From NCBI GenBank assembly GCA_030247725.1, contig JAOTRT010000015.1:1-64000 (forward strand): DNA of 64,000 nt. Direction: 5' to 3'. The notes beneath the pieces were generated by a model, which saw only the letters and a list, made by a program, of their open reading frames with translations, was not told where the DNA came from and ran no database searches. The position numbers were made by a program, and so were the translations under genes. Within the stretch, counting starts at the first letter, position 1. The number at the start of each line of letters is the position of its first letter. This document shows, one piece after another, positions 1 through 7,750 of this stretch. The DNA is from Candidatus Nitricoxidireducens bremensis (GTDB taxonomy: Bacteria; Pseudomonadota; Gammaproteobacteria; Burkholderiales; Rhodocyclaceae).

Positions 1-55
1 TGTTGTACCGGTCAAAGCCACCTGCCGAGAGCGTCAGTTGTTTCATCGTTTTCAT
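1..55 (-). CDS. IS5-family transposase, N-terminal fragment
   Basis: Only the first codons are inside the window. Reading leftward from 55 gives MKTMKQLTLSAGGFDRYN; the second Met at 46 is the alternative start. MKQ.TL...GF.RY is the usual opening of IS5-group DDE transposases as I remember them. The gene is partial because it runs off the left edge, not because of visible damage. The rest of the protein and its catalytic residues cannot be checked here. Confidence 0.62.
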   Translation of the reverse strand, partial: MKTMKQLTLSAGGFDRYN

Positions 56-123
56 CCGTGTGTGCGAGGTCGTTCGTCTGACATGACTCCGATGAAATCG
101 TTCACACCTTATTCAGACCTTCC
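1..123 (-). mobile_element. IS5-family insertion sequence, one end only
   Basis: Seen: read on the minus strand, position 123 begins GGAAGGTCTGAATAAG, which matches the IS5 terminal inverted repeat as I recall it (GGAAGGTGCGAATAAG) at 14 of 16 positions. Just outside, 124-127 reads TTAG, fitting the YTAR target duplication of this family. About 70 bases inside the end a transposase-like reading frame begins and runs off the window. Inferred: the transposase-upstream end of an IS5-group element; the other end and the second target copy lie to the left of the window. The insertion supplies the last codons of the neighbouring phosphoesterase gene. Confidence 0.72.
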
Positions 124-1252
124 TTAGTTTAGTCAGAGAATTACTCGGCTCTACGAAGAGCCGATGGATGTACTGCGGCGGAATTCCATTTGCAATAACG
201 TCCGAGAACGGGTTGGTCCAATCTTGAGAGGGTGCCTGACCTTCAGCAGTCTCGATCACTTTCAAATTGATCGACACAGCCGTGGGCAGACGTGCCGGGA
301 CTGGCTGAGAAAGCGTTGCATCAGGGAGCCACTTTCCAGATCTATCGTGGTAGGCGTATACGGCAGATGCGATCTGTTTCTCGCCGAGTTCTATTGTGAT
401 GATTGAAAACTGTTTCGGATACTCCGTACCAGGATAGGATGCTCCGGCGGCCCCCCGGAAATACCCAGAGCCATCGCTTTCATACTGAGACTTATGAGTC
501 AGGTGGTGGAGATGTCCATGCAGATATAGATGCGGACCTGTTGCCTGTCCTAAGGCCTTCGTTAGCGCATCCTTGTTCCAGCCTACCAAGGAGTCGGGTG
601 GATGATGTCCAACAGCGATAACCAATTGCTTGTCGGCTATACGATTCTTCAGCGCTCCATTTAGGCCTTTAATGTCCACGCACAGCTTCTTTTGGCCCTT
701 CTTAGGATCGTCATCATTTGCGCAAGAAAGAAGCGCCGAATTCAAACATATGAACTGGCATGGCACGCCAGCGAGAGTGGCCTCTACGGCGTCTATTGCT
801 GGGTTGTCCTGCCAGCGATTGAGAAATATTGGGAATTCTTCACTCGCCTGCGCAAACCAGTCAAGGAACGGCCGAATATGAGAATGTTCCTTAAATAGAT
901 GATCGCGCCAGCGACCAAAAGACTCTCGATCCTGGTATGCCGACCTGAGAATTTTGGTATCAGCTTTGTCGCGGCGCACATCGTGGTTCCCTGGTACGAG
1001 GATACAGGGCGCGCGGACCTTCTCGCATACCGAGATAAGCCATTCCTGACCTTGCTGAAACTCGGCATAACCGGCACCTTGCGTTAAGTCCCCGGTAAAT
1101 GCCACGCAATCGATAGGAACGTTGCACTCCTCTAAGGCAGTATCAATCGCCCCCAGAATTCTCTCCTGCTCACCAGTATCGTCCTTGCACCCGAAATGGA
1201 CGTCGGATATTTGGAGAATGGAAACCTTGGCGTCGTTCGTGGTCGTGTCCAT
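113..1252 (-). CDS. calcineurin-like metallophosphoesterase, 3' end replaced by IS
   Basis: 379 residues as read. The metal-binding blocks of calcineurin-like phosphoesterases are present in order: DVH (residues 17-19), GD (54-55), GNHD (88-91), GHHPP in the middle and HGHLHH near residue 246. The fold hydrolyses phosphomono- or phosphodiesters, including nucleic acids in some members; the substrate here is unknown. The start is 9 bp after the stop of the methyltransferase gene, so the two probably form one transcript. No clear Shine-Dalgarno sequence precedes it. The last three residues (RKV) and the stop codon lie in the IS terminus, so the native C-terminus is lost or altered. Base composition is lower in GC than the core genes to the right, suggesting transfer. 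Confidence 0.85.
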   Translation of the reverse strand: MDTTTNDAKVSILQISDVHFGCKDDTGEQERILGAIDTALEECNVPIDCVAFTGDLTQGAGYAEFQQGQEWLISVCEKVRAPCILVPGNHDVRRDKADTKILRSAYQDRESFGRWRDHLFKEHSHIRPFLDWFAQASEEFPIFLNRWQDNPAIDAVEATLAGVPCQFICLNSALLSCANDDDPKKGQKKLCVDIKGLNGALKNRIADKQLVIAVGHHPPDSLVGWNKDALTKALGQATGPHLYLHGHLHHLTHKSQYESDGSGYFRGAAGASYPGTEYPKQFSIITIELGEKQIASAVYAYHDRSGKWLPDATLSQPVPARLPTAVSINLKVIETAEGQAPSQDWTNPFSDVIANGIPPQYIHRLFVEPSNSLTKLRKV

Positions 1253-1261
1253 GACAGATAT

Positions 1262-2317
1262 TTAGGTTCGGCTGGTTAGCAGCTCAAATACCGCTCTTGC
1301 CTGTAAAGGCGGCACAGCATTCCCGACTTGTTGCTGCTGGAATCCAATTGAACCGACGAACCGAAAATTGTCGGGAAACGATTGCAGTCTGGCTGCCTCT
1401 CGAACCGATAGCCCGCGATGCTCCCACGGGTGAACCAACATATTCTTTCTGAAATTTCCGATTACGACTGATGGTTCATCCTCTCGGAGTCGATGGTAGA
1501 TACCAGTGTGACATCTTGATCGATCGGTGTAATTCCCCATAAGCTTCTTCGGTATGTCTTGCCAATTACCGCCTTGCGGGATGTATTTGTACCGCTCAAC
1601 TATGTGCAATGCATTTGCTGTCACAAGGTTATTCCAACAACGTCGTGCACCCCTTCGCATTTTTCTGCCGTAGTCGTTCGCGGCATTGCTTCTATATGGG
1701 GCAAGATCACGAGTGTCCCCATTTTCCAAACTGGGCAGGTCCACAAGAGCTTCCCGCACGGTTACCGGATTGGAAGTAGAGGGCTTAGGCGCAGAGACAT
1801 GACACCCATGTAGCGAAGCTATGATAAACAGGCGGTTGCGCTTTTGTGGAACGCCAAAGTCTGCCGAATTCAGTACAAAGTGGCTTGTGGCATACCCAAG
1901 TTTCCCGAAGCCGGAGAGAACCGCGTCCATGAAGAATCCGCCTTCCGTCTCAATCAGCCCCTTTACGTTTTCAAACACGACCCAATCTGGGCGAACTTCC
2001 TTTACGACGCGGAGATATTCTTTGAATAGCCAGTTGTTGACGTTGGAGCGATTCCTGTTCGTCTGATTCGATGTCGAAAAGCCCTGGCACGGAGGTCCCC
2101 CAAAGACAACAGTCGGTTGCTTCCGGCTTACTTTTGGAAACGACGCTGCTCTAATCGTTCGAATATCTACGTTTTGAAGTGCTGTACCGGGATGGTTCAA
2201 GGTAAACGTGGCTGCTGCGTGTGCGTCCAACTCAACGGCATATTTCACGTCTATTCCGCAAGCGGTCGCGCCAAGGGACATTCCGCCTGCGCCAGAAAAG
2301 AGATCAATTCCCTGCAT
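1262..2317 (-). CDS. DNA (cytosine-5) methyltransferase
   Basis: 351 residues from the chosen start. All main C5-methyltransferase motifs are visible: motif I DLFSGAGGMSLG (AdoMet binding, 5-16), motif IV GGPPCQGFS with catalytic Cys77, motif VI ENV (116-118), motif VIII QKRNR (158-162) and a C-terminal GNAVPP motif X. It should transfer a methyl group to C5 of cytosine in a sequence set by the variable region near residues 200-280. The frame stays open upstream to 2467, but the Met at 2317 sits directly before motif I as in family members. The interval 2318-2565 then holds no gene I can support. No partner restriction endonuclease is visible; the downstream phosphoesterase is the only companion. 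Confidence 0.9.
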   Translation of the reverse strand: MQGIDLFSGAGGMSLGATACGIDVKYAVELDAHAAATFTLNHPGTALQNVDIRTIRAASFPKVSRKQPTVVFGGPPCQGFSTSNQTNRNRSNVNNWLFKEYLRVVKEVRPDWVVFENVKGLIETEGGFFMDAVLSGFGKLGYATSHFVLNSADFGVPQKRNRLFIIASLHGCHVSAPKPSTSNPVTVREALVDLPSLENGDTRDLAPYRSNAANDYGRKMRRGARRCWNNLVTANALHIVERYKYIPQGGNWQDIPKKLMGNYTDRSRCHTGIYHRLREDEPSVVIGNFRKNMLVHPWEHRGLSVREAARLQSFPDNFRFVGSIGFQQQQVGNAVPPLQARAVFELLTSRT

Positions 2318-2565
2318 ATAACGGTTCCAGAAACCCGGCTGAATTTGTTCTTTAGTGAAACAATCTTTATCGCATATGACGTCGGCGACAATCATATACC
2401 ACAATGTGGTGTGCGGATAACGCGCGCAGTTACCGCCCTCTTGCGGGAAGCGAGGGGGCATTTGCACGCGTTCGACGCGGCAGGAGTGAACGGCAGCTTC
2501 GGCCGAGGACTGGAAGGCCGCGCTTACCCAGTTGATTGCCTGTGACTTGCCAGTGAATTCCTGGC

Positions 2566-2946
2566 TCAGGCGGAGGCTGACAACTTACTCGGGCGAATCA
2601 GGCTTTCGGCGGGGATGCCGAATTTCTCGTGCAGCCGCCAGATCATGTTGAGGGTCAAGGGGCGCTTGCGGGCGAGGATTTCGTAGACCCGGTTCAGGCG
2701 GCCAATGGCCGGCACCAGGTCCTTCGGGGTCAGGCCGCCTTGCTCCATACGGAACTTGATGGCCTCGACCGGATCGGGGAGGTCGATGGGAAAGTTCTTG
2801 GCCTCATACGCCTCAATCAGGGTCAGCAATACTTCGAATCGATCCCCGTCGGGCGTGCCGGGGTCCGGCTCGTTGTCGAAATATGCCGACACCTCACGCA
2901 ATGCGTCCTCGTAGTCGGCTTCGGTGTGAATCGGACGAATTTCCAT
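2566..2946 (-). CDS. higA: HigA-type antitoxin, helix-turn-helix
   Basis: 126 residues. It begins MEIRPIHTEADYEDAL, typical of longer HigA antitoxins, and its C-terminal half (about residues 70-115) reads as an XRE-like helix-turn-helix (GLTPKDLVPAIG...RVYEILARKRPL). It should neutralise the HigB product of the gene just upstream and repress the shared promoter. Start chosen at 2946, one base after the toxin stop, giving translational coupling; the frame extends upstream only inside the toxin gene. Toxin-first order is usual for higBA. Confidence 0.88.
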   Translation of the reverse strand: MEIRPIHTEADYEDALREVSAYFDNEPDPGTPDGDRFEVLLTLIEAYEAKNFPIDLPDPVEAIKFRMEQGGLTPKDLVPAIGRLNRVYEILARKRPLTLNMIWRLHEKFGIPAESLIRPSKLSASA

Positions 2947-2947
2947 G

Positions 2948-3253
2948 TCAGTGCTCCATCTCAATGGTTTCGGCATCGATCGCATCGTAATCGCCATGCG
3001 TGCCAACAAACTTCACATAGACGGCCTGGTAGCGGTATGCCACCGAGACCACCAGGCGATAGTCGTTGCCCTTGATGTTGAAGACAACCCGGCGGTTCTT
3101 TAGAACGCTGGCGCTACGGTATTGATCCTTGATATCCGCTGGTTGGCGCCATGTCGCCTTCTTCACCTCATCCGCCCATGACTTCAAAGGCTGCTCGGCA
3201 TCCGGATTGTTTTCCCAGAAGGCTCGAAGGTGGCTGACGGCAACGATACGCAT
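2948..3253 (-). CDS. higB: HigB-type mRNA interferase toxin
   Basis: 101 residues from the Met at 3253. The sequence (MRIVAVSHLRAFWE, LKNRRVVFNIKGNDYRLVV, YVKFVGTHGDYDAID) matches the RelE/HigB superfamily, which cleaves mRNA, usually at the ribosome. The alternative Met at 3289 would place coding sequence across the promoter, so it is rejected. Followed after one base by higA. The pair lies beside a methyltransferase and an IS, consistent with an accessory region. Confidence 0.9.
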   Translation of the reverse strand: MRIVAVSHLRAFWENNPDAEQPLKSWADEVKKATWRQPADIKDQYRSASVLKNRRVVFNIKGNDYRLVVSVAYRYQAVYVKFVGTHGDYDAIDAETIEMEH

Positions 3254-3260
3254 GGAACGG

Positions 3261-3289
3261 AATATAGTCCCAATATGGGACATTGCCAA
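3261..3289 (-). promoter_or_regulatory. higBA promoter with internal palindromic operator
   Basis: On the minus strand a -35 TTGGCA (3289-3284), a 17-bp spacer and a -10 TATATT (3266-3261) lie just upstream of higB. The spacer contains a perfect inverted repeat GTCCCA-ATA-TGGGAC (3267-3281). A palindrome between -35 and -10 is where HigA-type antitoxins are expected to bind. Inferred: autoregulated promoter. Confidence 0.75.
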
Positions 3290-3418
3290 TACCCCATCCC
3301 GCTTCGCCGGAATCCGCAGGGCGGGAGCGCATGAGGCGGCGGCCGTGCCCTGGGCCGGCGCAGGTTAAAGCGGCTGCAATGCGCCGGTTTTCCAGCTACC
3401 TCCAGTATCATCGCGCCC

Positions 3419-3865
3419 GTGATGACCTCCAAACTTCGCCAGCCCGCCGACTGGTTGCTGCTCCTCGGCCTTCTGCTGTTCGTCGCCGCTCTGCCGATGG
3501 ATGCGTTCTGCACGCCGGGTTCTTGTTCGGAATGGCGCGGCTATGCCTTGCTGTTCATGGGCTATCTGGATTTGTATGCGCATCCGCGCGCCGGTTACGT
3601 GTGGCTGGCGAACCCGGCCTTGCTGATGGCGTGGTGGTGCATGCGCAAGGACAAGAAGGCCATTGCCGTCGTCCTCGGCCTCGCGGCGCTGTTGCTGGCC
3701 GCTTCGTTCCTGTGGGTGCCGGAAGTGCTGATCGATGAACAACGGCCGCCGCAGCCGGTGGTCGGGCTTGCGCTCGGTTACTGGCTGTGGCTGGCGAGTT
3801 GCGCCGTGACCTTCGTCGGTGCCTTGCTGATGCGCCCGCGCACAGCGGCGACCGACCGCGAGTAG
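3419..3865 (+). CDS. hypothetical integral membrane protein
   Basis: 148 residues (GTG start at 3419, ATG one codon later at 3422). Four hydrophobic segments are readable near residues 12-28, 60-72, 80-100 and 115-137, so it is probably a four-helix inner-membrane protein. Three cysteines occur at residues 31-36 and 74. I do not recognise a family. It stands alone, convergent with the TRAP transporter operon. Confidence 0.6.
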   Translation: MMTSKLRQPADWLLLLGLLLFVAALPMDAFCTPGSCSEWRGYALLFMGYLDLYAHPRAGYVWLANPALLMAWWCMRKDKKAIAVVLGLAALLLAASFLWVPEVLIDEQRPPQPVVGLALGYWLWLASCAVTFVGALLMRPRTAATDRE

Positions 3866-3902
3866 GCCCTTGCAGTTCGCCTGACTTCGTGCGCTCATCC
3901 CT

Positions 3903-3950
3903 GGCGTTGCCCCCGCAGGCCTCGCTTGCACGGGGAGCGGGGCAACCGCC
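3903..3950. terminator. intergenic hairpin between convergent genes
   Basis: The arms GGCG and GTTGCCCC (3903-3913) pair with GGGGCAAC and CGCC (3939-3950) around a loop of about 25 bases. It lies between the convergent ends of the membrane protein gene and dctM, where a terminator is expected, but no run of T follows on either strand, so the function is uncertain. Confidence 0.35.
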
Positions 3951-3952
3951 CG

Positions 3953-5233
3953 TCAGAGGTAGCCCAGCCGGCGCGGCAGCCAGAGGGCCAGTTCGGGCAC
4001 GAAAGTCACCAGCAGCATGGTTCCCGCCATGGCCGCCACCATCCAGAGCACCCAGGGGATGGTGGATTCCATGGCGATGCCGGCCATGCGGCAGGTCACC
4101 ATGAGGTTCACGCCCAGGGGCGGGTGGAACTGGCCCAGGGCCATGTTCATGGTGATGATGATGCCGAACCAGACCAGGTCCCAGTTGAAATGGATGGCGA
4201 TGGGGATCAGCAGCGGCAGGAAGATGAAGTAGATGGAAATGGCATCGAGGAACATGCCGGCGATCAGCAGCAGCAACTGGATCATCAGCAGCATGGCGAT
4301 TTCCGAGGCGCCGAAGCCGAGCAGGAGCTGCGCCAGCCTGTCGAAGGTGCCCAGGGTGCTGCTGGCCCAGGCGAAGACGCTGGCGAGGGCGACCACCATA
4401 AGGATCACCGCCGAGATTTCCGCCGCTTCCACCAGCACTTCGTAGATGCCGCGCCAGGTGAGCGTGCGGTAGACCAGCATGCCGACGGCGAAGCCGTAGA
4501 ACACCGCCACCACGGCGGCTTCGGTGGGGGTGAAGTAGCCGCTGCGCATGCCGCCGAGGATGATGACGGGCGCCGCCAGTCCCCAGCCGGCCTGCCGCAG
4601 GCTCCGCCAGAAAGGCGGGCGCGGCTCGGCGGGTTCCGCCTCGAAGCCGTTCCGCGCCGACAGCCACCAGACCACGAGGATCAGCGTCAGGCCGGAAAGG
4701 ATGCCGGGAATCATGCCGGCGGCGAACAGGGCCGGCACCGAGGCCTGGGGCACCAGCAGGCTGTAGATGACGAAGGCGATGGACGGCGGGATCAGGATGT
4801 CGGTGGAGCCGGCGGCGGCGATCACGCCGGCGCTGAAGGCGCGCGGATAGCCGGCCTTGATCATGGAGGGCAGCATGACGGCGCCGACGGCGGCCGAGTC
4901 GGCCGGGCCGGAGCCCGAGATGCCGCCGAGGATCATGGCCACCAGCACGGCGACGATGGCGAGGCTGCCGCGCCGCTGGCCCACCACGGCCGAGGCGAAG
5001 CGCACGATGGTCGCGGCGACGCCGGCCCGCTCGAAGATGAGGCCGGCAATGACGAAGACGGGGATCGCCATCAGCGGATACTTGGCGATGCCGGTGTAAA
5101 CGTTGGTGGGCAGCGACATGATGCCGAGGCCGGAGGCCGCCACCACGGCGGCGCCGGCCAGGCCCATGGCGACGCCCAGGGGCACGCCGCCGAGCATCAG
5201 GGCGAGGAAGACGCCGAACAGCAGCCAGTCCAT
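3953..5233 (-). CDS. dctM: TRAP transporter large permease DctM
   Basis: 426 residues from the Met at 5233, a normal length for DctM. The protein is a series of hydrophobic helices with the family's conserved stretches, including GGISGSGPADSAAVGAVMLP and GMFLDAISIYFIFLPLL. It is the ion-coupled permease of a tripartite ATP-independent periplasmic transporter, in the inner membrane. The start overlaps the dctQ stop by one base (TGATG on the minus strand). It is last in the leftward operon dctP-dctQ-dctM. The open frame extends upstream through dctQ, but that part is out-of-frame shadow. Confidence 0.93.
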   Translation of the reverse strand: MDWLLFGVFLALMLGGVPLGVAMGLAGAAVVAASGLGIMSLPTNVYTGIAKYPLMAIPVFVIAGLIFERAGVAATIVRFASAVVGQRRGSLAIVAVLVAMILGGISGSGPADSAAVGAVMLPSMIKAGYPRAFSAGVIAAAGSTDILIPPSIAFVIYSLLVPQASVPALFAAGMIPGILSGLTLILVVWWLSARNGFEAEPAEPRPPFWRSLRQAGWGLAAPVIILGGMRSGYFTPTEAAVVAVFYGFAVGMLVYRTLTWRGIYEVLVEAAEISAVILMVVALASVFAWASSTLGTFDRLAQLLLGFGASEIAMLLMIQLLLLIAGMFLDAISIYFIFLPLLIPIAIHFNWDLVWFGIIITMNMALGQFHPPLGVNLMVTCRMAGIAMESTIPWVLWMVAAMAGTMLLVTFVPELALWLPRRLGYL

Positions 5234-5733
5234 CAATCGTTCCCGCGGCGCCAGCGGCCCAGGGCGCCGAGGACGCGGACGACGATCAGCGCCGACAGCA
5301 GCGGCAGCCAGACCGTGTAGAGCCACTGGGGGATGCCCAGGGCCGGCGAGGTCACCTCGAAGCGGTAGTCGTCCCAGGCCATGCGTGCGCCCAGGGTCGC
5401 CAGCAGGACGAACATGGCCAGCGTCGCCAGCAGGGCGATGCCGCGGGCGGTACGGTGGCCGCGGGGCCCGAGCCGGTCGATGAAATAGGTGATGGCGATG
5501 TGCCGGTTGTCCACGAAGGCGTGGGCCGCGCCGGTCAGGGTCATCACCACCATGAGGGCGATGGAGATCTCCTCGGTGAAGGCGAAGGAGATGTCGGTGA
5601 AGTAGCGCACGACCACGTTGCCCATGGTGATGAGGCACAGCAGCCCCATGGACCCGGCCATGATCGTGCGCTCCAGGCGCAGCGCGGGGCGCCCGCCTTC
5701 CGGCGGCCCGCCGCCGGCGTCAGCGCTTGCCAA
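5233..5733 (-). CDS. dctQ: TRAP transporter small permease DctQ
   Basis: 166 residues with four predicted helices, starting near residues 25, 55, 95 and 135; the first is followed by NVVVRYF, typical of DctQ. Partner of DctM in the membrane complex. The start is a TTG at 5733 that overlaps the dctP stop by 14 bases; a purine-rich GGCGGAAG lies upstream. No earlier ATG is available, so a rare start and translational coupling are likely. The next Met (residue 25) would remove part of the first helix. Confidence 0.88.
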   Translation of the reverse strand: MASADAGGGPPEGGRPALRLERTIMAGSMGLLCLITMGNVVVRYFTDISFAFTEEISIALMVVMTLTGAAHAFVDNRHIAITYFIDRLGPRGHRTARGIALLATLAMFVLLATLGARMAWDDYRFEVTSPALGIPQWLYTVWLPLLSALIVVRVLGALGRWRRGND

Positions 5734-6739
5734 TTGCCGCTTCCGCCTTCTTCACCAGTTCCGTGCCGATGGTCTTCGTCCATTTCTCGAAGACCGGGCG
5801 CGTGGCGGCGACAAAGGCGGCGCGCTCCGCGGCCGTCGGCGCGACGACGGCGACGCCGTTGGCCTCGATCTGCTTGATGATCGAGGGATCGGCGGCGGTG
5901 ATGCCCTTGCGCGCCTTTTCCACGTTCTCGCGGCCGGCCTGGATGGCCGCCTGGCGTACGGCTTCCCGGTCCGCCGGCGACCAGCTGGCCCAGACGTCCT
6001 TGTTGACGACGAAGATCAGCGGGTCGGACATGTAGTGCCAGAGGGTCAGGTGCTTCTGGCCGACGTTGTGCAGCTTGGCGGCGTTGAAGACGGCCAGCGG
6101 GTTCTCCTGGCCGTCCACGGCGCCGGAGGCCAGGGCCGGCTGGGCGTCGGCCCAGCTCATCTGGGTCGGGTTGGCGCCCAGGGCGCTGAAGGTGTCGAGG
6201 AACAGCGGCGAGCCGACGACGCGGAACTTCATGCCCTTCATGTCGGCGGGCGTGCGGATCGGCCGCTTCGAGTTGGAGAGTTCCCGGGAACCGTTTTCGC
6301 CCCAGGCCAGCGGCACGACCTCGTGGCGCTCGATCACCTTGAAGAGGTCCTTGCCGACCTCGCCCTGGGTGAGGGCGTCGGTGCCCTTGGCGTCGGGAAT
6401 CAGGAAGGGCAGGGAGAACAGGTTCAGTTCCCGCACCTGGGGCGACCAGTTGATCGTGGAGCCGATGGCGAGGTCGATGACGCCCTGGCGGATGGCGGTG
6501 AATTCCCGCGTCTGGTCGCCGCCCACCAGGGAGGTGCCCGGATAGAGCTTGATGTGGATGCGGCCCTGGGTTTTTTCCTTCACCAGTTCCGCCCAGCGCT
6601 CGCCGGCCTGCCCCCAGGCGAAGGCGGGACCCAGGACCGTGGAGAGGCGGTATTCGGCGCGATAGGACTGGGCTGCGGCCGTGCCGCCGGCGACCAGCAG
6701 AGAGGCCGTGCAGGCCGCCAGGAACATTCTTCGTATCAT
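5720..6739 (-). CDS. dctP: TRAP transporter solute receptor DctP
   Basis: 339 residues. The N-terminus is a signal peptide (MIRRMFLAACTASLLVAGG, cleavage near AAAQS). The mature part has the DctP fold signatures, including GMKFRVVGSPL, whose Arg normally binds the ligand carboxylate. Periplasmic receptor that delivers an organic acid to DctQM; the substrate cannot be named. Start at 6739 is backed by a good Shine-Dalgarno (AAGGAGC, about 7 bases upstream). First gene of the leftward operon, divergent from cysM. Confidence 0.93.
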   Translation of the reverse strand: MIRRMFLAACTASLLVAGGTAAAQSYRAEYRLSTVLGPAFAWGQAGERWAELVKEKTQGRIHIKLYPGTSLVGGDQTREFTAIRQGVIDLAIGSTINWSPQVRELNLFSLPFLIPDAKGTDALTQGEVGKDLFKVIERHEVVPLAWGENGSRELSNSKRPIRTPADMKGMKFRVVGSPLFLDTFSALGANPTQMSWADAQPALASGAVDGQENPLAVFNAAKLHNVGQKHLTLWHYMSDPLIFVVNKDVWASWSPADREAVRQAAIQAGRENVEKARKGITAADPSIIKQIEANGVAVVAPTAAERAAFVAATRPVFEKWTKTIGTELVKKAEAAIGKR

Positions 6740-6847
6740 TGTCGTCGCTCCTTCCGGTTGGGGAGCCCGGATTATCACTGGCGCGGGTGGGGCTGGCAAC
6801 CGCAGGCCTCGCCGATCAAGGCCCCGGCTTCCAGTATCATTGCCGGC

Positions 6848-7750
6848 ATGACCTACCGCACCCTCGAAGACTACGTCGGCAACACCCCACTGGTGCTGCT
6901 CAAGCGCATTCCCGGCCCGGAGAATGCGCGCCGCCACAACGCGATTCTCGTCAAGCTGGAGGGCAACAATCCCGCCGGCTCGGTGAAGGACCGGCCCGCC
7001 CTGTCCATGATCCTGCGCGCCGAGGCCCGCGGCACCATCAAGCCCGGCGACACCCTGATCGAGGCCACTTCCGGCAACACCGGCATCGCCCTGGCCATGG
7101 CGGCGGCCATGCGCGGCTATCGCATGATCCTCGTCATGCCGGAGAACCAGAGCGTGGAGCGGCGCCAGACCATGCGCGCCTTCGGCGCCGAGCTGATCCT
7201 CACGCCCAAGGCGGGCGGCATGGAGGCGGCCCGCGACCTGGCCGACCAGATGATGCGGGAGGGCAAGGGCATCGTCCTCGACCAGTTCGCCAATCCGGAC
7301 AATCCCATCGCCCATTACGAGGGCACGGGGCCGGAGATCTGGCGCGACACGGCAGGCCGCATCACCCACTTCGTTTCCAGCATGGGCACGACGGGCACCA
7401 TCATGGGCTGCTCGCGCTTCCTCAAGGAGCAGAACCCGGCGATCCGCATCGTCGGCTGCCAGCCCGAGGAAGGTTCCCAGATACCGGGCATCCGCAAGTG
7501 GCCCGAGGCCTATCTGCCGAAGATCTACGACAAGACGGCCGTCGACGCCCTCGAATACGTGAACCAGGCCGAGGCCGAGGAAATGGCCCGCCGTCTGGCG
7601 CGGGAGGAGGGCATCTTCGCCGGCATCTCCTCGGGCGGGGCGCTTCATGCGGCCCTGCGCATCGCCGCCACGGTGGAGAACGCCGTCATCGTCACCATCG
7701 TCTGCGACCGCGGCGACCGCTACCTGACCACCGGTGTCTTTCCCGCTTAG
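6848..7750 (+). CDS. cysM: cysteine synthase B (O-acetylserine sulfhydrylase)
   Basis: 300 residues, the size of CysM. PLP enzyme that makes cysteine from O-acetylserine and sulfide or thiosulfate. PLP-binding Lys47 lies in SVKDRP; the substrate loop TSGNTG follows near residue 78 and the phosphate-binding GTTGT near residue 180. The C-terminus (CDRGDRYLTTGVF) is typical of CysM. The start at 6848 is the first Met of the recognisable protein. The next gene begins 17 bases before its stop. Confidence 0.93.
   Translation: MTYRTLEDYVGNTPLVLLKRIPGPENARRHNAILVKLEGNNPAGSVKDRPALSMILRAEARGTIKPGDTLIEATSGNTGIALAMAAAMRGYRMILVMPENQSVERRQTMRAFGAELILTPKAGGMEAARDLADQMMREGKGIVLDQFANPDNPIAHYEGTGPEIWRDTAGRITHFVSSMGTTGTIMGCSRFLKEQNPAIRIVGCQPEEGSQIPGIRKWPEAYLPKIYDKTAVDALEYVNQAEAEEMARRLAREEGIFAGISSGGALHAALRIAATVENAVIVTIVCDRGDRYLTTGVFPA

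Noticed and set aside
2318..2467. N-terminal extension of the methyltransferase to the GTG at 2467
   Set aside because: Fifty extra residues before motif I have no family resemblance; the Met at 2317 gives the usual short lead-in.
3926..5320. Long plus-strand open frame opposite dctM (464 residues, rich in His, Asp, Gly and Glu)
   Set aside because: Composition is the mirror of a GC-rich hydrophobic gene; DctM on the minus strand has clear family sequence.
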